From assembly GCA_035495555.1 (NCBI GenBank), contig DATJFQ010000114.1, forward strand, positions 1 through 29,948: DNA of 29,948 nucleotides, in the 5' to 3' direction. A program made the translations under genes and the position numbers. The notes beneath the pieces were generated by a model that ran no database searches, was not told the origin of the DNA, and was given only the letters and a program-made list of their open reading frames with translations. This stretch comes from DATJFQ01 sp035495555 (GTDB lineage: Bacteria; Acidobacteriota; Vicinamibacteria; Vicinamibacterales; 2-12-FULL-66-21). This document shows, one piece after another, positions 1 through 7,960 of this stretch. Positions within the stretch are counted from its first letter, which is position 1. Every line of letters starts with the position of its first letter.

Positions 1-879
1 TTCGCGAAAGTGGCCGCTCCCGTCGCCGCGACGACGTTTCCGCTTTCGATCACGAAACCGTCCGGCGGAACGATCCTCGGAGTCCGCATCATGTGCGGCA
101 CCGCGGGGAACGATTGCTCGACCGACGTTCCCAGCGGCCAGCCGGTGGTGCTGCACTTCCAGCCCGACCCCGGCTTCACGTTTGTCGCGTTCACGGGCGA
201 GTGCGATGCCAACGGCCAGACGACGATGACGTCGGCGAAGACATGCGGCGCGACGTTCATGCAGACGGCGACCTCGGTCGCACGCGGCACCTCTTCTGTC
301 GAACCGCCGCGTTCGCATGTTTCGCGCCCGGCACTGAGAGAAGCCGCCGGAGAGCCGACGCCTGCGGCGCCGCCAAAGCCCGCGCCCGGACCGCCGCAGC
401 CCGCTCCCGGCGCGACGCCCGTGCCCAACACGGCGATCCCGCTGCCATCGTCTTCTGCTCCGACGGCGCAGACGCCGACGGTGCCGGACAAGCCCGCGGC
501 GCCGCCGATCAGCGCGGAGGATCACGCGAAAGACGAGATTCAGCGGCTCGTGACGGACTACTGCGCCTCGCTCGAGACCCTGAACGCGGATCGCGTCAAG
601 AAGCTGTGGCCTCTTGCGCCGATGGCGACGTTGAAAATGCAGTTCAAGACCTATAAATCGCTGCGCTGCACGATCACGTCTCCGCCGAAATTCGATCGGC
701 TCGACGCGAGCGCCGCCGGGGGCGCCCAGGTGAAGTTCGGCTTGAAGCAGCAGATTGTGGCCAGCAGCGGGGGTGCGCCCGAAACCAAAGAGATGGACAT
801 CACGATGGTCGTGTCGCGCCTGAATTTCCAGAGCGCCTGGCAGATCGACCGTCTGCTGGCCGTCGAGAAGCCGAAGTGA
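1..879 (+). CDS. C-terminal part of a protein with a bacterial-repeat domain and an NTF2-like domain (5' truncated)
   Basis: The frame is open to the first base of the window, so the true start lies upstream; a GTG at 10 is only an internal candidate. Visible from the N-terminus are a roughly 75-residue Gly/Cys-containing segment with paired cysteines (IMCGT, DCS, GECD, KTCGATF) that resembles the bacterial-repeat domains often placed after a kinase or anchor, then a Pro/Ala-rich linker of about 80 residues (codons about 95-170). The last 120 residues (EDHAKDEIQRLVTDYCASLE to WQIDRLLAVEKPK) look like an NTF2/SnoaL-type fold. In related bacteria such tails often end Ser/Thr kinases, but the catalytic part is not in the window, so this is inference. 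The next gene begins 7 bases after the stop, so this gene may head the glycan operon. Confidence 0.7.
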   Translation, partial: FAKVAAPVAATTFPLSITKPSGGTILGVRIMCGTAGNDCSTDVPSGQPVVLHFQPDPGFTFVAFTGECDANGQTTMTSAKTCGATFMQTATSVARGTSSVEPPRSHVSRPALREAAGEPTPAAPPKPAPGPPQPAPGATPVPNTAIPLPSSSAPTAQTPTVPDKPAAPPISAEDHAKDEIQRLVTDYCASLETLNADRVKKLWPLAPMATLKMQFKTYKSLRCTITSPPKFDRLDASAAGGAQVKFGLKQQIVASSGGAPETKEMDITMVVSRLNFQSAWQIDRLLAVEKPK

Positions 880-886
880 ACGATCG

Positions 887-2011
887 ATGACGACTGCAGG
901 GCGCCTCGCGCGCTCGGCGCACCTCGGGCTCGCGGTCCTTCGCGCCACCGCTCACCGCCCCGCGGCGCCGCTCAAGCTGAATCTCTGTCTGACGTACTGG
1001 TGTCAGTACAAGTGCAAGACGTGCAACATCTGGCAGCGGAAGCCCACGGACGAACTGACGACCGACGAACTCGCGTCGCTCGTTCGCGGCAACCCGAACG
1101 TCAACTGGGTCGACCTCACCGGCGGAGAGATTTTTCTACGCCCCGACATCGACGACATTCTCTCGCTCGTCGTCGACGGCTGGAAGCGGCTGTCGATCCT
1201 GCATTTCCCCACCAACGGCTTCCTGACGGACCGCATCGTCCGGAGCACTGAACGGATTGCGGGGCGCGGCCCGGAGCACCTGATCGTGACCGTCAGCGTC
1301 GACGGTGACGAAGCGCTCAACGACGAGATTCGAGGCATCAAGGGCGGCTTCCGCCGTCAGATGCAGACGATCAACGCGCTGCGGCGTGTGCCGAACGTGT
1401 CGGTCGCCCTCGGCGTCACGCTCTCGACCCACAACGCCGGGCAGTTCGAGCGGACGTTTGCCGCATGCGCAAGGGACATCCCGGGACTCACGCCGGATGA
1501 CGTGCATCTGAACGTGGCGCAGCGGTCGAGCCACTACTACGGCAACGATGGTACAGCGGAGCTTGCGCCCGATACCGCAGCGACCCGGTCGGAGATGCGG
1601 TTCTATCGCAGCCTGCGGCGCGCGCCGCGGTCGCCGGCGCAGTTGCTTGAACACGCGTATCTCAATCGGCTGGACGAGTTCCTGACGACCGGGCGCACGC
1701 CGATGCCCTGCCACGCGCTGCGCGCGAGCTGTTTCATCGATCCGTGGGGACAGGTATATCCGTGCATCACGTACGCGCGGCCCGTCGGTAACCTGCGCGA
1801 AACCGGCATGCGTCTCGATCCGATCTGGAACGGTGAGCAGGCCGTGCGCGTGCAGCAGGAGATCTGGAACGGGGACTGCCCGCAGTGCTGGACGGCGTGC
1901 GAGGCGTATCAAAGCATTCTTGCAAACGCGCTCGCGCTGCGGCGGCGGCCGCGCCGGTTGACTTCCGCGGGCGCCGCGGCGCCGGCGACCACGACGGAGC
2001 CGGTCCGATGA
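887..2011 (+). CDS. Radical SAM protein with SPASM-like C-terminal cluster-binding domain
   Basis: The 374-residue protein has the radical SAM motif CxxxCxxC at Cys39, Cys43 and Cys46, followed by the SAM-binding GGE motif at residues 79-81. These mark a 4Fe-4S enzyme that cleaves S-adenosylmethionine to a 5'-deoxyadenosyl radical. The C-terminal part has further cysteines in a SPASM-like layout: CHALRASC, then GQVYPC, then CPQCWTAC, which would bind one or two auxiliary Fe-S clusters. SPASM enzymes modify peptides, proteins or small carbohydrates; the substrate here is unknown. The ATG start lies 7 bases after the preceding stop, and the stop overlaps the next start in ATGA, so it is probably translated together with the glycosyltransferase. 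The context suggests modification of a glycan or its precursor rather than of a peptide, since no small precursor-peptide gene was seen next to it. Confidence 0.9.
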   Translation: MTTAGRLARSAHLGLAVLRATAHRPAAPLKLNLCLTYWCQYKCKTCNIWQRKPTDELTTDELASLVRGNPNVNWVDLTGGEIFLRPDIDDILSLVVDGWKRLSILHFPTNGFLTDRIVRSTERIAGRGPEHLIVTVSVDGDEALNDEIRGIKGGFRRQMQTINALRRVPNVSVALGVTLSTHNAGQFERTFAACARDIPGLTPDDVHLNVAQRSSHYYGNDGTAELAPDTAATRSEMRFYRSLRRAPRSPAQLLEHAYLNRLDEFLTTGRTPMPCHALRASCFIDPWGQVYPCITYARPVGNLRETGMRLDPIWNGEQAVRVQQEIWNGDCPQCWTACEAYQSILANALALRRRPRRLTSAGAAAPATTTEPVR

Positions 2012-2751
2012 ACACGGTTTGCTTCGCCGACGCCGCGACGCGCGTGCGGCTCGAGCGCGCGGCGACGCACCACGTGGCTGGGGACGTCTCGGTCGTGATC
2101 GCAGCGAAGCAGGAGGCGCCCAGCATCGGCGGCGTCATCGACCGGACGCGACGCTACGCCAGCACGATCCATGTTGTCGTCGGCCGTTCGACCGACGGCA
2201 CCGCGGAGATTGCGGCCGCGAACGGCGCCAACGTGCTCGCCGACGGCGGACGCGGCAAGGGCGAAGCGCTCAGGCGCGCGATCCCGCACATCGAGACGCC
2301 CGTGACGGTGTTTCTCGATGCCGACGGATCGCACGATCCGGAAGACATCCCGCTGCTCGTCGCGCCGATCCTCGCAGACGAGGCGGACCACGTCGCCGCT
2401 TCGCGGCTGCGCGGGGGATCGAGCGAGCTGCACGGCGGCTTCGACGAGTTCCTGCGGCTCGCCGGCAGCTCGTTCATCACGGCGTGTATCAACTGGCGAT
2501 TCGACTGCCAGTTGAGCGACAGCCAGAACGGCTTCCGCGCGGTTCGCACATCGGTCTTGCGCCAGCTCGATTTGCGGGAAGACACGACGACGATCGAGCA
2601 GGAGATGACGATCAGGACGCTGCGCGGGGGGTGGCGCATGACGGAAGTCCCGAGCCACGAACACCGCCGCGTTCACGGCGCGTCGCACATCCGCGTGCTC
2701 AGGGATGCGCCGCGCTACGGCTATTCACTCGTCAAAAATCTGTTCTTCTGA
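2008..2751 (+). CDS. Family 2 glycosyltransferase (polyprenyl-phosphate sugar synthase-like)
   Basis: I chose the ATG at 2008, which overlaps the radical SAM stop (ATGA), instead of a longer in-frame extension inside that gene. The 247-residue product starts its GT-A fold with SVVIAAKQEAPSIGGVI, has a STDGT turn, and carries the metal-binding DxD motif as D104-A-D106 (FLDADGSHDPED). A later QNGFRAVR segment and the EQEMTIR segment match the acceptor side of DPM1/ArnC-like GT2 enzymes. No membrane anchor is visible. Such enzymes move a sugar from a nucleotide donor to a polyprenyl phosphate, and the GT-C enzyme two genes downstream is the type that uses such lipid-linked sugars. The pairing is inference. 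The downstream start abuts its stop, which suggests coupled translation. Confidence 0.88.
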   Translation: MNTVCFADAATRVRLERAATHHVAGDVSVVIAAKQEAPSIGGVIDRTRRYASTIHVVVGRSTDGTAEIAAANGANVLADGGRGKGEALRRAIPHIETPVTVFLDADGSHDPEDIPLLVAPILADEADHVAASRLRGGSSELHGGFDEFLRLAGSSFITACINWRFDCQLSDSQNGFRAVRTSVLRQLDLREDTTTIEQEMTIRTLRGGWRMTEVPSHEHRRVHGASHIRVLRDAPRYGYSLVKNLFF

Positions 2752-4449
2752 TTGAACATCCTCGGCATCTGGGACGGGCACGACTCCGGTGCGGCGGTGC
2801 TGCGCGACGGGCAGGTCGCCGCTGCGATCAACGAAGAGCGGCTCACGCGGCGCAAGCTGGAGATTGCCTTCCCCGGGCGTGCGATTGCCGCCTGCCTCTC
2901 GCAGGCGGGTCTGACGCCTGATCGAATCGACGCGGTTGCCGCGACGACCAGCGATCCAGCGAAAACGCTCGGACGGCTCTGGCCGGGCAGCAAGGAACGG
3001 TATTACGCCGTCCGCCGGCGCAAAGCGTTCCCGGGACTGAGCGCCCGCGCGACACGTGCGTTCAAGTATCGGATGACGGAGTGGAAGCCCGGTCCGATTT
3101 CGGTCCGGGTCAGCCGCTTCGCGCTGGAGCGCACGCTCGCGCAGCATGGCTTCGCACACGGAAAGCTGCGGCTCGTCGACCACCACCGCGCGCACGCGGC
3201 CGCCGCGGCGTGGGCCTCCGGTTTCGAATCCTGCGCCGTACTGACGATTGACGGGCTGGGTGACGGGCTCTCGGCAACGATCTCCCGATTCGCCGGCGGC
3301 CGCTTGACGCGCCTGCGCACTTCACCGGCCCGGCACTCGATCGGCGTCTTCTTCGAACACGTGACGAACCTGCTCAACATGCGCGAGCTCGAAGACGAGG
3401 GCAAAGTGATGGCGCTGGCAGACTACGCCGCGCCCATCGCAGACGAGGCCAATCCCCTGCTTCCGCTGGTACGTGTGGAAGACGGCGTCGTTCGCACCGC
3501 CAGACCGGGCCACGCACTGCGATCGGTGATTGCTCGAATCCAGTGGCAATATGCGAACGAGCAATTCGCGTATCTGGCGCAGCGGACGGTGGAACACGCG
3601 ATGGCGGCGCTCGCGCGCGATGCGGTCCGGCTCACCGGTGAACGACGCCTCGCGCTTGCCGGAGGCGTCGTGTCGAACGTCAAGGCGACGCGGCGGATTC
3701 GACTGCTGTCCGACGTGGACGAGGTCTATGTGTTCCCGCATATGGGCGACGGCGGCCTTCCGCTCGGCGCGGCAATCGACGTCGCGGCGGATGCCGGCGA
3801 GACAGTCCAACCCGCTCTCGACCGGATGGATCTCGGTCCCCCCTACGACGTGTCTGCGATCGAAAGTGCGATCCGCTCGGCGAACCTCCGCGGATGCCGT
3901 GCACCCGATATTTCCATGTCGACGGCGAAACTCCTCGCTGCCGGGAAAATCGTCATGTGGTTTCAGGGCGGCATGGAGTATGGGCCGCGCGCGCTCGGCC
4001 ACCGCAGCGTGCTCGCGCGGCCGGATCGGCCGGCGCTTCGCGATCGGCTGAACCTCGTCCTGAAGCGGCGCGTCTGGTACCAGCCGTTCTGCCCGAGCAT
4101 GCTCGCCAGCGAAGCTCCGACGCTCCTGTCCGACTGGGACGGCGGACGCAACCGCGCGATGACGATGGCGTATCAGGTGATCCCTGAGGCGCGCGAACAG
4201 CTCGCGGCCGTGACGAGCATCGATGGCACCTGCCGTCCGCAATTCGTGCGGGACGACGACGGTGGCCCGTTCGCAGCGGTGCTTCGCCACGCCCGCCAGC
4301 TATGGGGCGCAGCCGTGGTACTCAACACAAGCTTCAATATTCACGGCGAACCGCTCGTCTGTTCCCCGGACGAAGCGATTGACGTCTTCGTTCGGTCGGG
4401 CGCAGACGCTTTGGCGATCGGGCCCTTCCTCGTGGAGCGTCCGGCGTGA
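2752..4449 (+). CDS. O-carbamoyltransferase (NodU/CmcH/TobZ family)
   Basis: The 565-residue protein starts with TTG directly after the upstream stop. The family-typical beginning (NILGIWDGHDSGAAVLRDG) supports this start, although no good ribosome binding site precedes it. The N-terminal Kae1-like domain has HHRAH (H144, H148), TIDG (D167) and HMGDGG (D333), at positions that fit the metal ligands of TobZ-type enzymes. The C-terminal domain has the conserved EYGPRALGHRS, WYQPFCPSML and LNTSFNIHGEPLV blocks. These enzymes transfer carbamoyl from carbamoyl phosphate through carbamoyl-adenylate to a sugar or antibiotic hydroxyl. Length and both domains look intact. Placed between two glycosyltransferases, its acceptor is most likely a sugar residue of a surface glycan; a secreted small molecule is possible. 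Confidence 0.93.
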   Translation: MNILGIWDGHDSGAAVLRDGQVAAAINEERLTRRKLEIAFPGRAIAACLSQAGLTPDRIDAVAATTSDPAKTLGRLWPGSKERYYAVRRRKAFPGLSARATRAFKYRMTEWKPGPISVRVSRFALERTLAQHGFAHGKLRLVDHHRAHAAAAAWASGFESCAVLTIDGLGDGLSATISRFAGGRLTRLRTSPARHSIGVFFEHVTNLLNMRELEDEGKVMALADYAAPIADEANPLLPLVRVEDGVVRTARPGHALRSVIARIQWQYANEQFAYLAQRTVEHAMAALARDAVRLTGERRLALAGGVVSNVKATRRIRLLSDVDEVYVFPHMGDGGLPLGAAIDVAADAGETVQPALDRMDLGPPYDVSAIESAIRSANLRGCRAPDISMSTAKLLAAGKIVMWFQGGMEYGPRALGHRSVLARPDRPALRDRLNLVLKRRVWYQPFCPSMLASEAPTLLSDWDGGRNRAMTMAYQVIPEAREQLAAVTSIDGTCRPQFVRDDDGGPFAAVLRHARQLWGAAVVLNTSFNIHGEPLVCSPDEAIDVFVRSGADALAIGPFLVERPA

Positions 4450-6146
4450 TGCCAGTCGACGCCGCTGCGAAGCGCGGCCGGACCGCGTGGACGTCGGTAG
4501 CCGTCGCCTGGTTTGGCAGCCTCGCGGCAATCGTCGTCTGGCTGTCGACGACGTCGCCGGCGATGCTTCGCGAACAGTTGGCAGTGCTCCAGCCGTGGTG
4601 GCTCGACGCCACCGTCCTCGTTGCGGTGCTCATCTGTGTCTGCGCGATGCCTCGCGTCAACTGGGCATCTGTCCGGCGCCACATGATCGTTGTCCCGCTC
4701 GTAGCGCTCGGGCTGTGTCTCACGTTATTCGTCGCCCCGCGCACGAACCGCATCTTTTACGACGAGCAGATCTACCAGAGCATCGGGCAGAACATCTCCG
4801 ACGTGCGCAGGGCGCAGGTCTGCAACGACGGGAGCGTCGATTCAGGGCGGCTGCACTGCGTCGATGGCGCTTATAACAAGCAGCCGTACGCGTATCCGCA
4901 CCTCCTCAGCCTCGCGTACCGGATCGCCGGTGTGCACGAGTGGGTGGCCTTCGCTGTCAACGCCATCGCGATGGCGTTCTCGATCGTGGGCGTCTACAGC
5001 CTGGCCTGGCTGCTCTTCGGCGATCGCGCGACGGCCTTCTGTGCCGGTCTGGTGCTCGCGCTGATTCCGCAGCAGATCGTGTGGTCGGCGACGGCGGCGG
5101 TGGAACCCACGGCATCGCTCGGCGCGATTCTCGCCGTGCTCGCTGCCGCGTGGTATGCGGCGGACGGTAGTCTCCTCGCGCTCGCCTCGTTCGTGACCGT
5201 GTCGGCGTATGCGATCCAGTTCCGTCCCGAGTCGCTCCTCGTCCTGCCGGTTGCGGGGGCGATCGCGTGGCCGCGTCTCCGCGGTGATCTGGCGCGTCCG
5301 CGCGGCTGGTGGGGCGCGGTGGTCTTCGCCGCGTTGATTGCCGTCCACCTCGCGCACCTCTTTGCCGTCCGTGACGTGGGGTGGGGCAGCGACGGCCCGC
5401 GGTTCTCTCTGGCGTTCGTCTCGAACAACCTCCAGGCGAACGGACGGTTCTTTCTCGGCGACGAGCGCTTCCCGGTGCTGTTCACGATCCTCGCGATCGC
5501 CGGTGTGGCGGGGGCGTCATGTGTCCGCGAGCGCTGGCTGATGGTGCTGTGGTTCCTGCTGTTCTTCGGGGTCGACCTGGCGTTCTACGCCGGAAGCTTC
5601 AACTACGGAGCGGACGTGCGGTATTCGCTGATGACGTATCCACCACTGGCGGTCCTTGCGGGAGCCGGCGCGACCGCACTCGCGCGATTCGCCAGACGGC
5701 GGTTCGCGTCGAATGCCGCCGTGCTGGTCGTCGCCACGGTGCTGCTGTTCCAGTTCCTCTGGTATGCGCCTTCGGTCAGGGCCGTGAACGATACGGCGTG
5801 GGCGGCGCGCGCGGACGTGGCCTTCGCAAAAAAGTTTGCGGCACGCCTGCCTGTGAATGCCTACGTGCTGACCCAGAACCCGGGGATGTTCCAGGTGTGG
5901 GGCGTGAGCGCAGGCCAGATGTCGCGCGCGGTCATGAGTCCGAACTACACGTCATGGCTGCTCGCTCAGCATCCCGCAGGTGTCTACGTGCACTGGAACT
6001 TCTGGTGCAACGTGCGGGAGGCGACGCAGCCGGATCTGTGTCGCCGCGCGCTCACTTTAGGGCAAGCAACCCTGATCGCGGAATGGCACGAAAGAGATCA
6101 GCGGTTCGCGTTCTACCGGCTCGCGCCCGCGGCCGTTAGTCCTTGA
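4449..6146 (+). CDS. GT-C type membrane glycosyltransferase (GT39/ArnT-like)
   Basis: The ATG at 4449 shares its first base with the carbamoyltransferase stop (TGATG); a GTG one codon earlier is possible. The protein of about 565 residues is rich in hydrophobic segments throughout. It has an early periplasmic loop with an acidic pair (FYDEQIYQSIG, D105-E106) typical of GT-C enzymes that take sugars from polyprenyl phosphates, followed by repeated membrane helices (for example VLLFQFLWY) and a short soluble C-terminal region from about residue 450. The acceptor may be lipid A, a glycan or a protein; sequence alone does not say. It is the last gene of the coupled cassette, and the next promoter overlaps its stop codon. 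Confidence 0.85.
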   Translation: MPVDAAAKRGRTAWTSVAVAWFGSLAAIVVWLSTTSPAMLREQLAVLQPWWLDATVLVAVLICVCAMPRVNWASVRRHMIVVPLVALGLCLTLFVAPRTNRIFYDEQIYQSIGQNISDVRRAQVCNDGSVDSGRLHCVDGAYNKQPYAYPHLLSLAYRIAGVHEWVAFAVNAIAMAFSIVGVYSLAWLLFGDRATAFCAGLVLALIPQQIVWSATAAVEPTASLGAILAVLAAAWYAADGSLLALASFVTVSAYAIQFRPESLLVLPVAGAIAWPRLRGDLARPRGWWGAVVFAALIAVHLAHLFAVRDVGWGSDGPRFSLAFVSNNLQANGRFFLGDERFPVLFTILAIAGVAGASCVRERWLMVLWFLLFFGVDLAFYAGSFNYGADVRYSLMTYPPLAVLAGAGATALARFARRRFASNAAVLVVATVLLFQFLWYAPSVRAVNDTAWAARADVAFAKKFAARLPVNAYVLTQNPGMFQVWGVSAGQMSRAVMSPNYTSWLLAQHPAGVYVHWNFWCNVREATQPDLCRRALTLGQATLIAEWHERDQRFAFYRLAPAAVSP

Positions 6147-6171
6147 CTTGCAAGCATCTGCATTCGATAAT
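6143..6171 (+). promoter_or_regulatory. Near-consensus sigma-70 promoter
   Basis: A TTGACT box at 6143-6148 and a GATAAT box at 6166-6171 are separated by exactly 17 bases. The -35 box overlaps the TGA stop (6144-6146) of the GT-C gene. Transcription would begin near 6178, giving a leader of about 30 bases before the ATG at 6207. A TAGGGG stretch (6197-6202) serves as ribosome binding site. The outer-membrane protein gene can therefore be expressed independently of the glycan cassette. Confidence 0.75.
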
Positions 6172-6206
6172 GCCGTGCTTTTCTAACCTGATGTCCTAGG
6201 GGTTCG

Positions 6207-7433
6207 ATGACGATAAGTATGAGTACCATGCGTCACGTGCCTGTCGCTGCAGCTCTCCTGGCCCTGGCAACGCCGGCGTTCGCGCAGAAGGTCACGACGG
6301 TTCCCGACTTGACAGGGCAGCAGGTGCTCGTCCAGTTGTCGAATGCCGCCACCTCGCGCGCCGTCGGTGAAGCGATTGCCTTGACTACGGCCGTCGAGAT
6401 TGCCACCGAACCGTTCGGCACGTCCTCGGGCGGCTTCATCTTCAAGTTGGATCCGTCCACGGGGCTCCTCTCGCGCACGACCACCACGTTCGGCCCGTCG
6501 TTCACCGAACGCGCGCTGACGTCGGGTGAAGGGCAGATCAGCGTCGGCGCCACCTACAGTTCGACCTCGTTCAACAAGATCAGCGATTTCTCGCTGAAGT
6601 CGCTGCCGCTGGCCTCAGTAACGTCGAGCAATTCGCTGCTCTCGCGCACGGCGACGGCCAATCTCGGGCTCACCGCGCGGACCGTGGCGATTTCCACGAC
6701 GGTCGGCGTCACCGACAACGTCGACATCGGCGTCGTCGTGCCGCTCGTGAGCGTCAAAATCGACGGCTCCTCGTCGCTGTTCAATGGCAGCGGGGTGGAT
6801 ACGCGCCTCGCGCAGACCACGAGCATCTTCTCCGGCCTGGGCGATCTCAGCGCCATGGCGAAGTACCGCTTCGTCAAGTTCAACAAGGCACAGCAGATGC
6901 CCGATGCGGGCGGCATCGCGCTCCTCGTGAACATGCGCCTGCCGACCGGCAGCCGCGAAAACCTGCGCGGCCTCGGCGTGACACGCACGCTGATTGGCGG
7001 CGTCTATTCGTCGGGGACATCGATCATCCGTCCGCACGCGGGCGCCGGCTTCGAATTCTGGAGCAAGAGCCTCGACGTCGCCGGGAACAACGGGCAGACC
7101 GTGTCGATTCGCAATCAGTTCCAGTACAACGGCGGCATTGAAATCGAAGCGGCGCCAAAGGTGACGCTGATCGTCGACGTCATCGGCCAGCAGATCTTCG
7201 GCGGCGGCCAGATCGGTCAGATTACCGACACCCCGCCCAACGGTCTCGGCATCACCTCGTCGCAGTCGCTCGTCGCGCTCCCGGACGGCATTTCGAAGCT
7301 GCTCCTGGTGCCGGGCATGAAAATCAACGTGAAGGGCAAGATGCTGCTCTCGCTCAGTGCCCTGGTGACGATGAAGAATAACGGCCTGCACGCCACCGTC
7401 ACGCCGGTCGCGGGCATCAATCTCACGATGTAA
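6207..7433 (+). CDS. Outer-membrane beta-barrel protein, transporter-like
   Basis: The 408-residue protein has a signal peptide (VAAALLALATPAFA followed by Q) after one of three possible ATGs (6207, 6219, 6228); 6207 has the best spacing from TAGGGG. The mature part is rich in alternating polar and hydrophobic stretches with Ser/Thr, Gly and Val, and contains GLGDLSAMAKYRFVKF and LLVNMRLPTGSRENL. These resemble the outer-membrane proteins grouped under the phenol-degradation meta-pathway family, whose transport role is poorly defined. It ends in hydrophobic residues (VAGINLTM), as barrel strands often do. The PKD lipoprotein follows after 2 bases, so the two are probably co-transcribed from the promoter at 6143. 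The substrate is unknown. Confidence 0.75.
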   Translation: MTISMSTMRHVPVAAALLALATPAFAQKVTTVPDLTGQQVLVQLSNAATSRAVGEAIALTTAVEIATEPFGTSSGGFIFKLDPSTGLLSRTTTTFGPSFTERALTSGEGQISVGATYSSTSFNKISDFSLKSLPLASVTSSNSLLSRTATANLGLTARTVAISTTVGVTDNVDIGVVVPLVSVKIDGSSSLFNGSGVDTRLAQTTSIFSGLGDLSAMAKYRFVKFNKAQQMPDAGGIALLVNMRLPTGSRENLRGLGVTRTLIGGVYSSGTSIIRPHAGAGFEFWSKSLDVAGNNGQTVSIRNQFQYNGGIEIEAAPKVTLIVDVIGQQIFGGGQIGQITDTPPNGLGITSSQSLVALPDGISKLLLVPGMKINVKGKMLLSLSALVTMKNNGLHATVTPVAGINLTM

Positions 7434-7435
7434 CC

Positions 7436-7849
7436 ATGCGCAAGCTGCTCGTCGCCGCACCGCTCCTCGCCGCTCTGGCGCTCGCCTGCCAGAGCAAGGC
7501 GCCCGTCGGTCCGGGGGTCGTCACGATCACGGAAACGACGACCTCCACGACGACCACGACGACGTCGACAATGCCGGCGCCGACGGTCGCGGCGTTCACG
7601 TTTTCTCCCGTGACGCCGCAGGTGCTGCAGGTCGTCAACTTCAACGCGTCGACGTCCACGCCCGGAACCAACCGCCACATCGTCAGCTATAGCTGGGACT
7701 TCGGCGATGGCGAGTCGAAGACCGGCGTCACGACGACGCACGACTATGTGATCTCGGGCGTCTATCTCGTCACGCTCACGGTCGTGGACGACGCGGGCAA
7801 CAAGGCCACGAACTCGCAGCCTGTTACCGTCCGTCCGGTGATTCCGTAG
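7436..7849 (+). CDS. PKD-domain lipoprotein
   Basis: The 137-residue product begins with a lipoprotein signal (LLAALALAC, modified Cys at about residue 18). A Thr-rich linker follows, encoded by ACG/ACC-rich sequence near 7535-7572 (ETTTSTTTTTTSTM). The rest is one PKD domain from about residue 48, with SYSWDFGDGES and GVYLVTLTVVDDAGN, an immunoglobulin-like fold used for binding or spacing on the cell surface. It starts 2 bases after the barrel protein stop and is likely its partner. The roughly 110 bases downstream hold no clear terminator. Confidence 0.82.
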   Translation: MRKLLVAAPLLAALALACQSKAPVGPGVVTITETTTSTTTTTTSTMPAPTVAAFTFSPVTPQVLQVVNFNASTSTPGTNRHIVSYSWDFGDGESKTGVTTTHDYVISGVYLVTLTVVDDAGNKATNSQPVTVRPVIP

Positions 7850-7960
7850 GCCGCCATCCGGCCGCCGTTCATCCGCCCAGCGGTTGACGGCGCACGCCAA
7901 AGGCAAACGGCCAACCAGACCCGCGGTATCCTAAGCCACGCCCTGCTGGCGTTTCCGGGC

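Noticed and set aside
887..2011. RiPP (modified peptide) pathway around the SPASM protein
   Set aside because: No short precursor-peptide gene or RiPP recognition element was seen nearby, while three glycan-related genes follow directly.
3322..4290. A 322-residue minus-strand frame opposite the carbamoyltransferase
   Set aside because: No domain or ribosome site is visible, and the opposite strand encodes a complete conserved enzyme.
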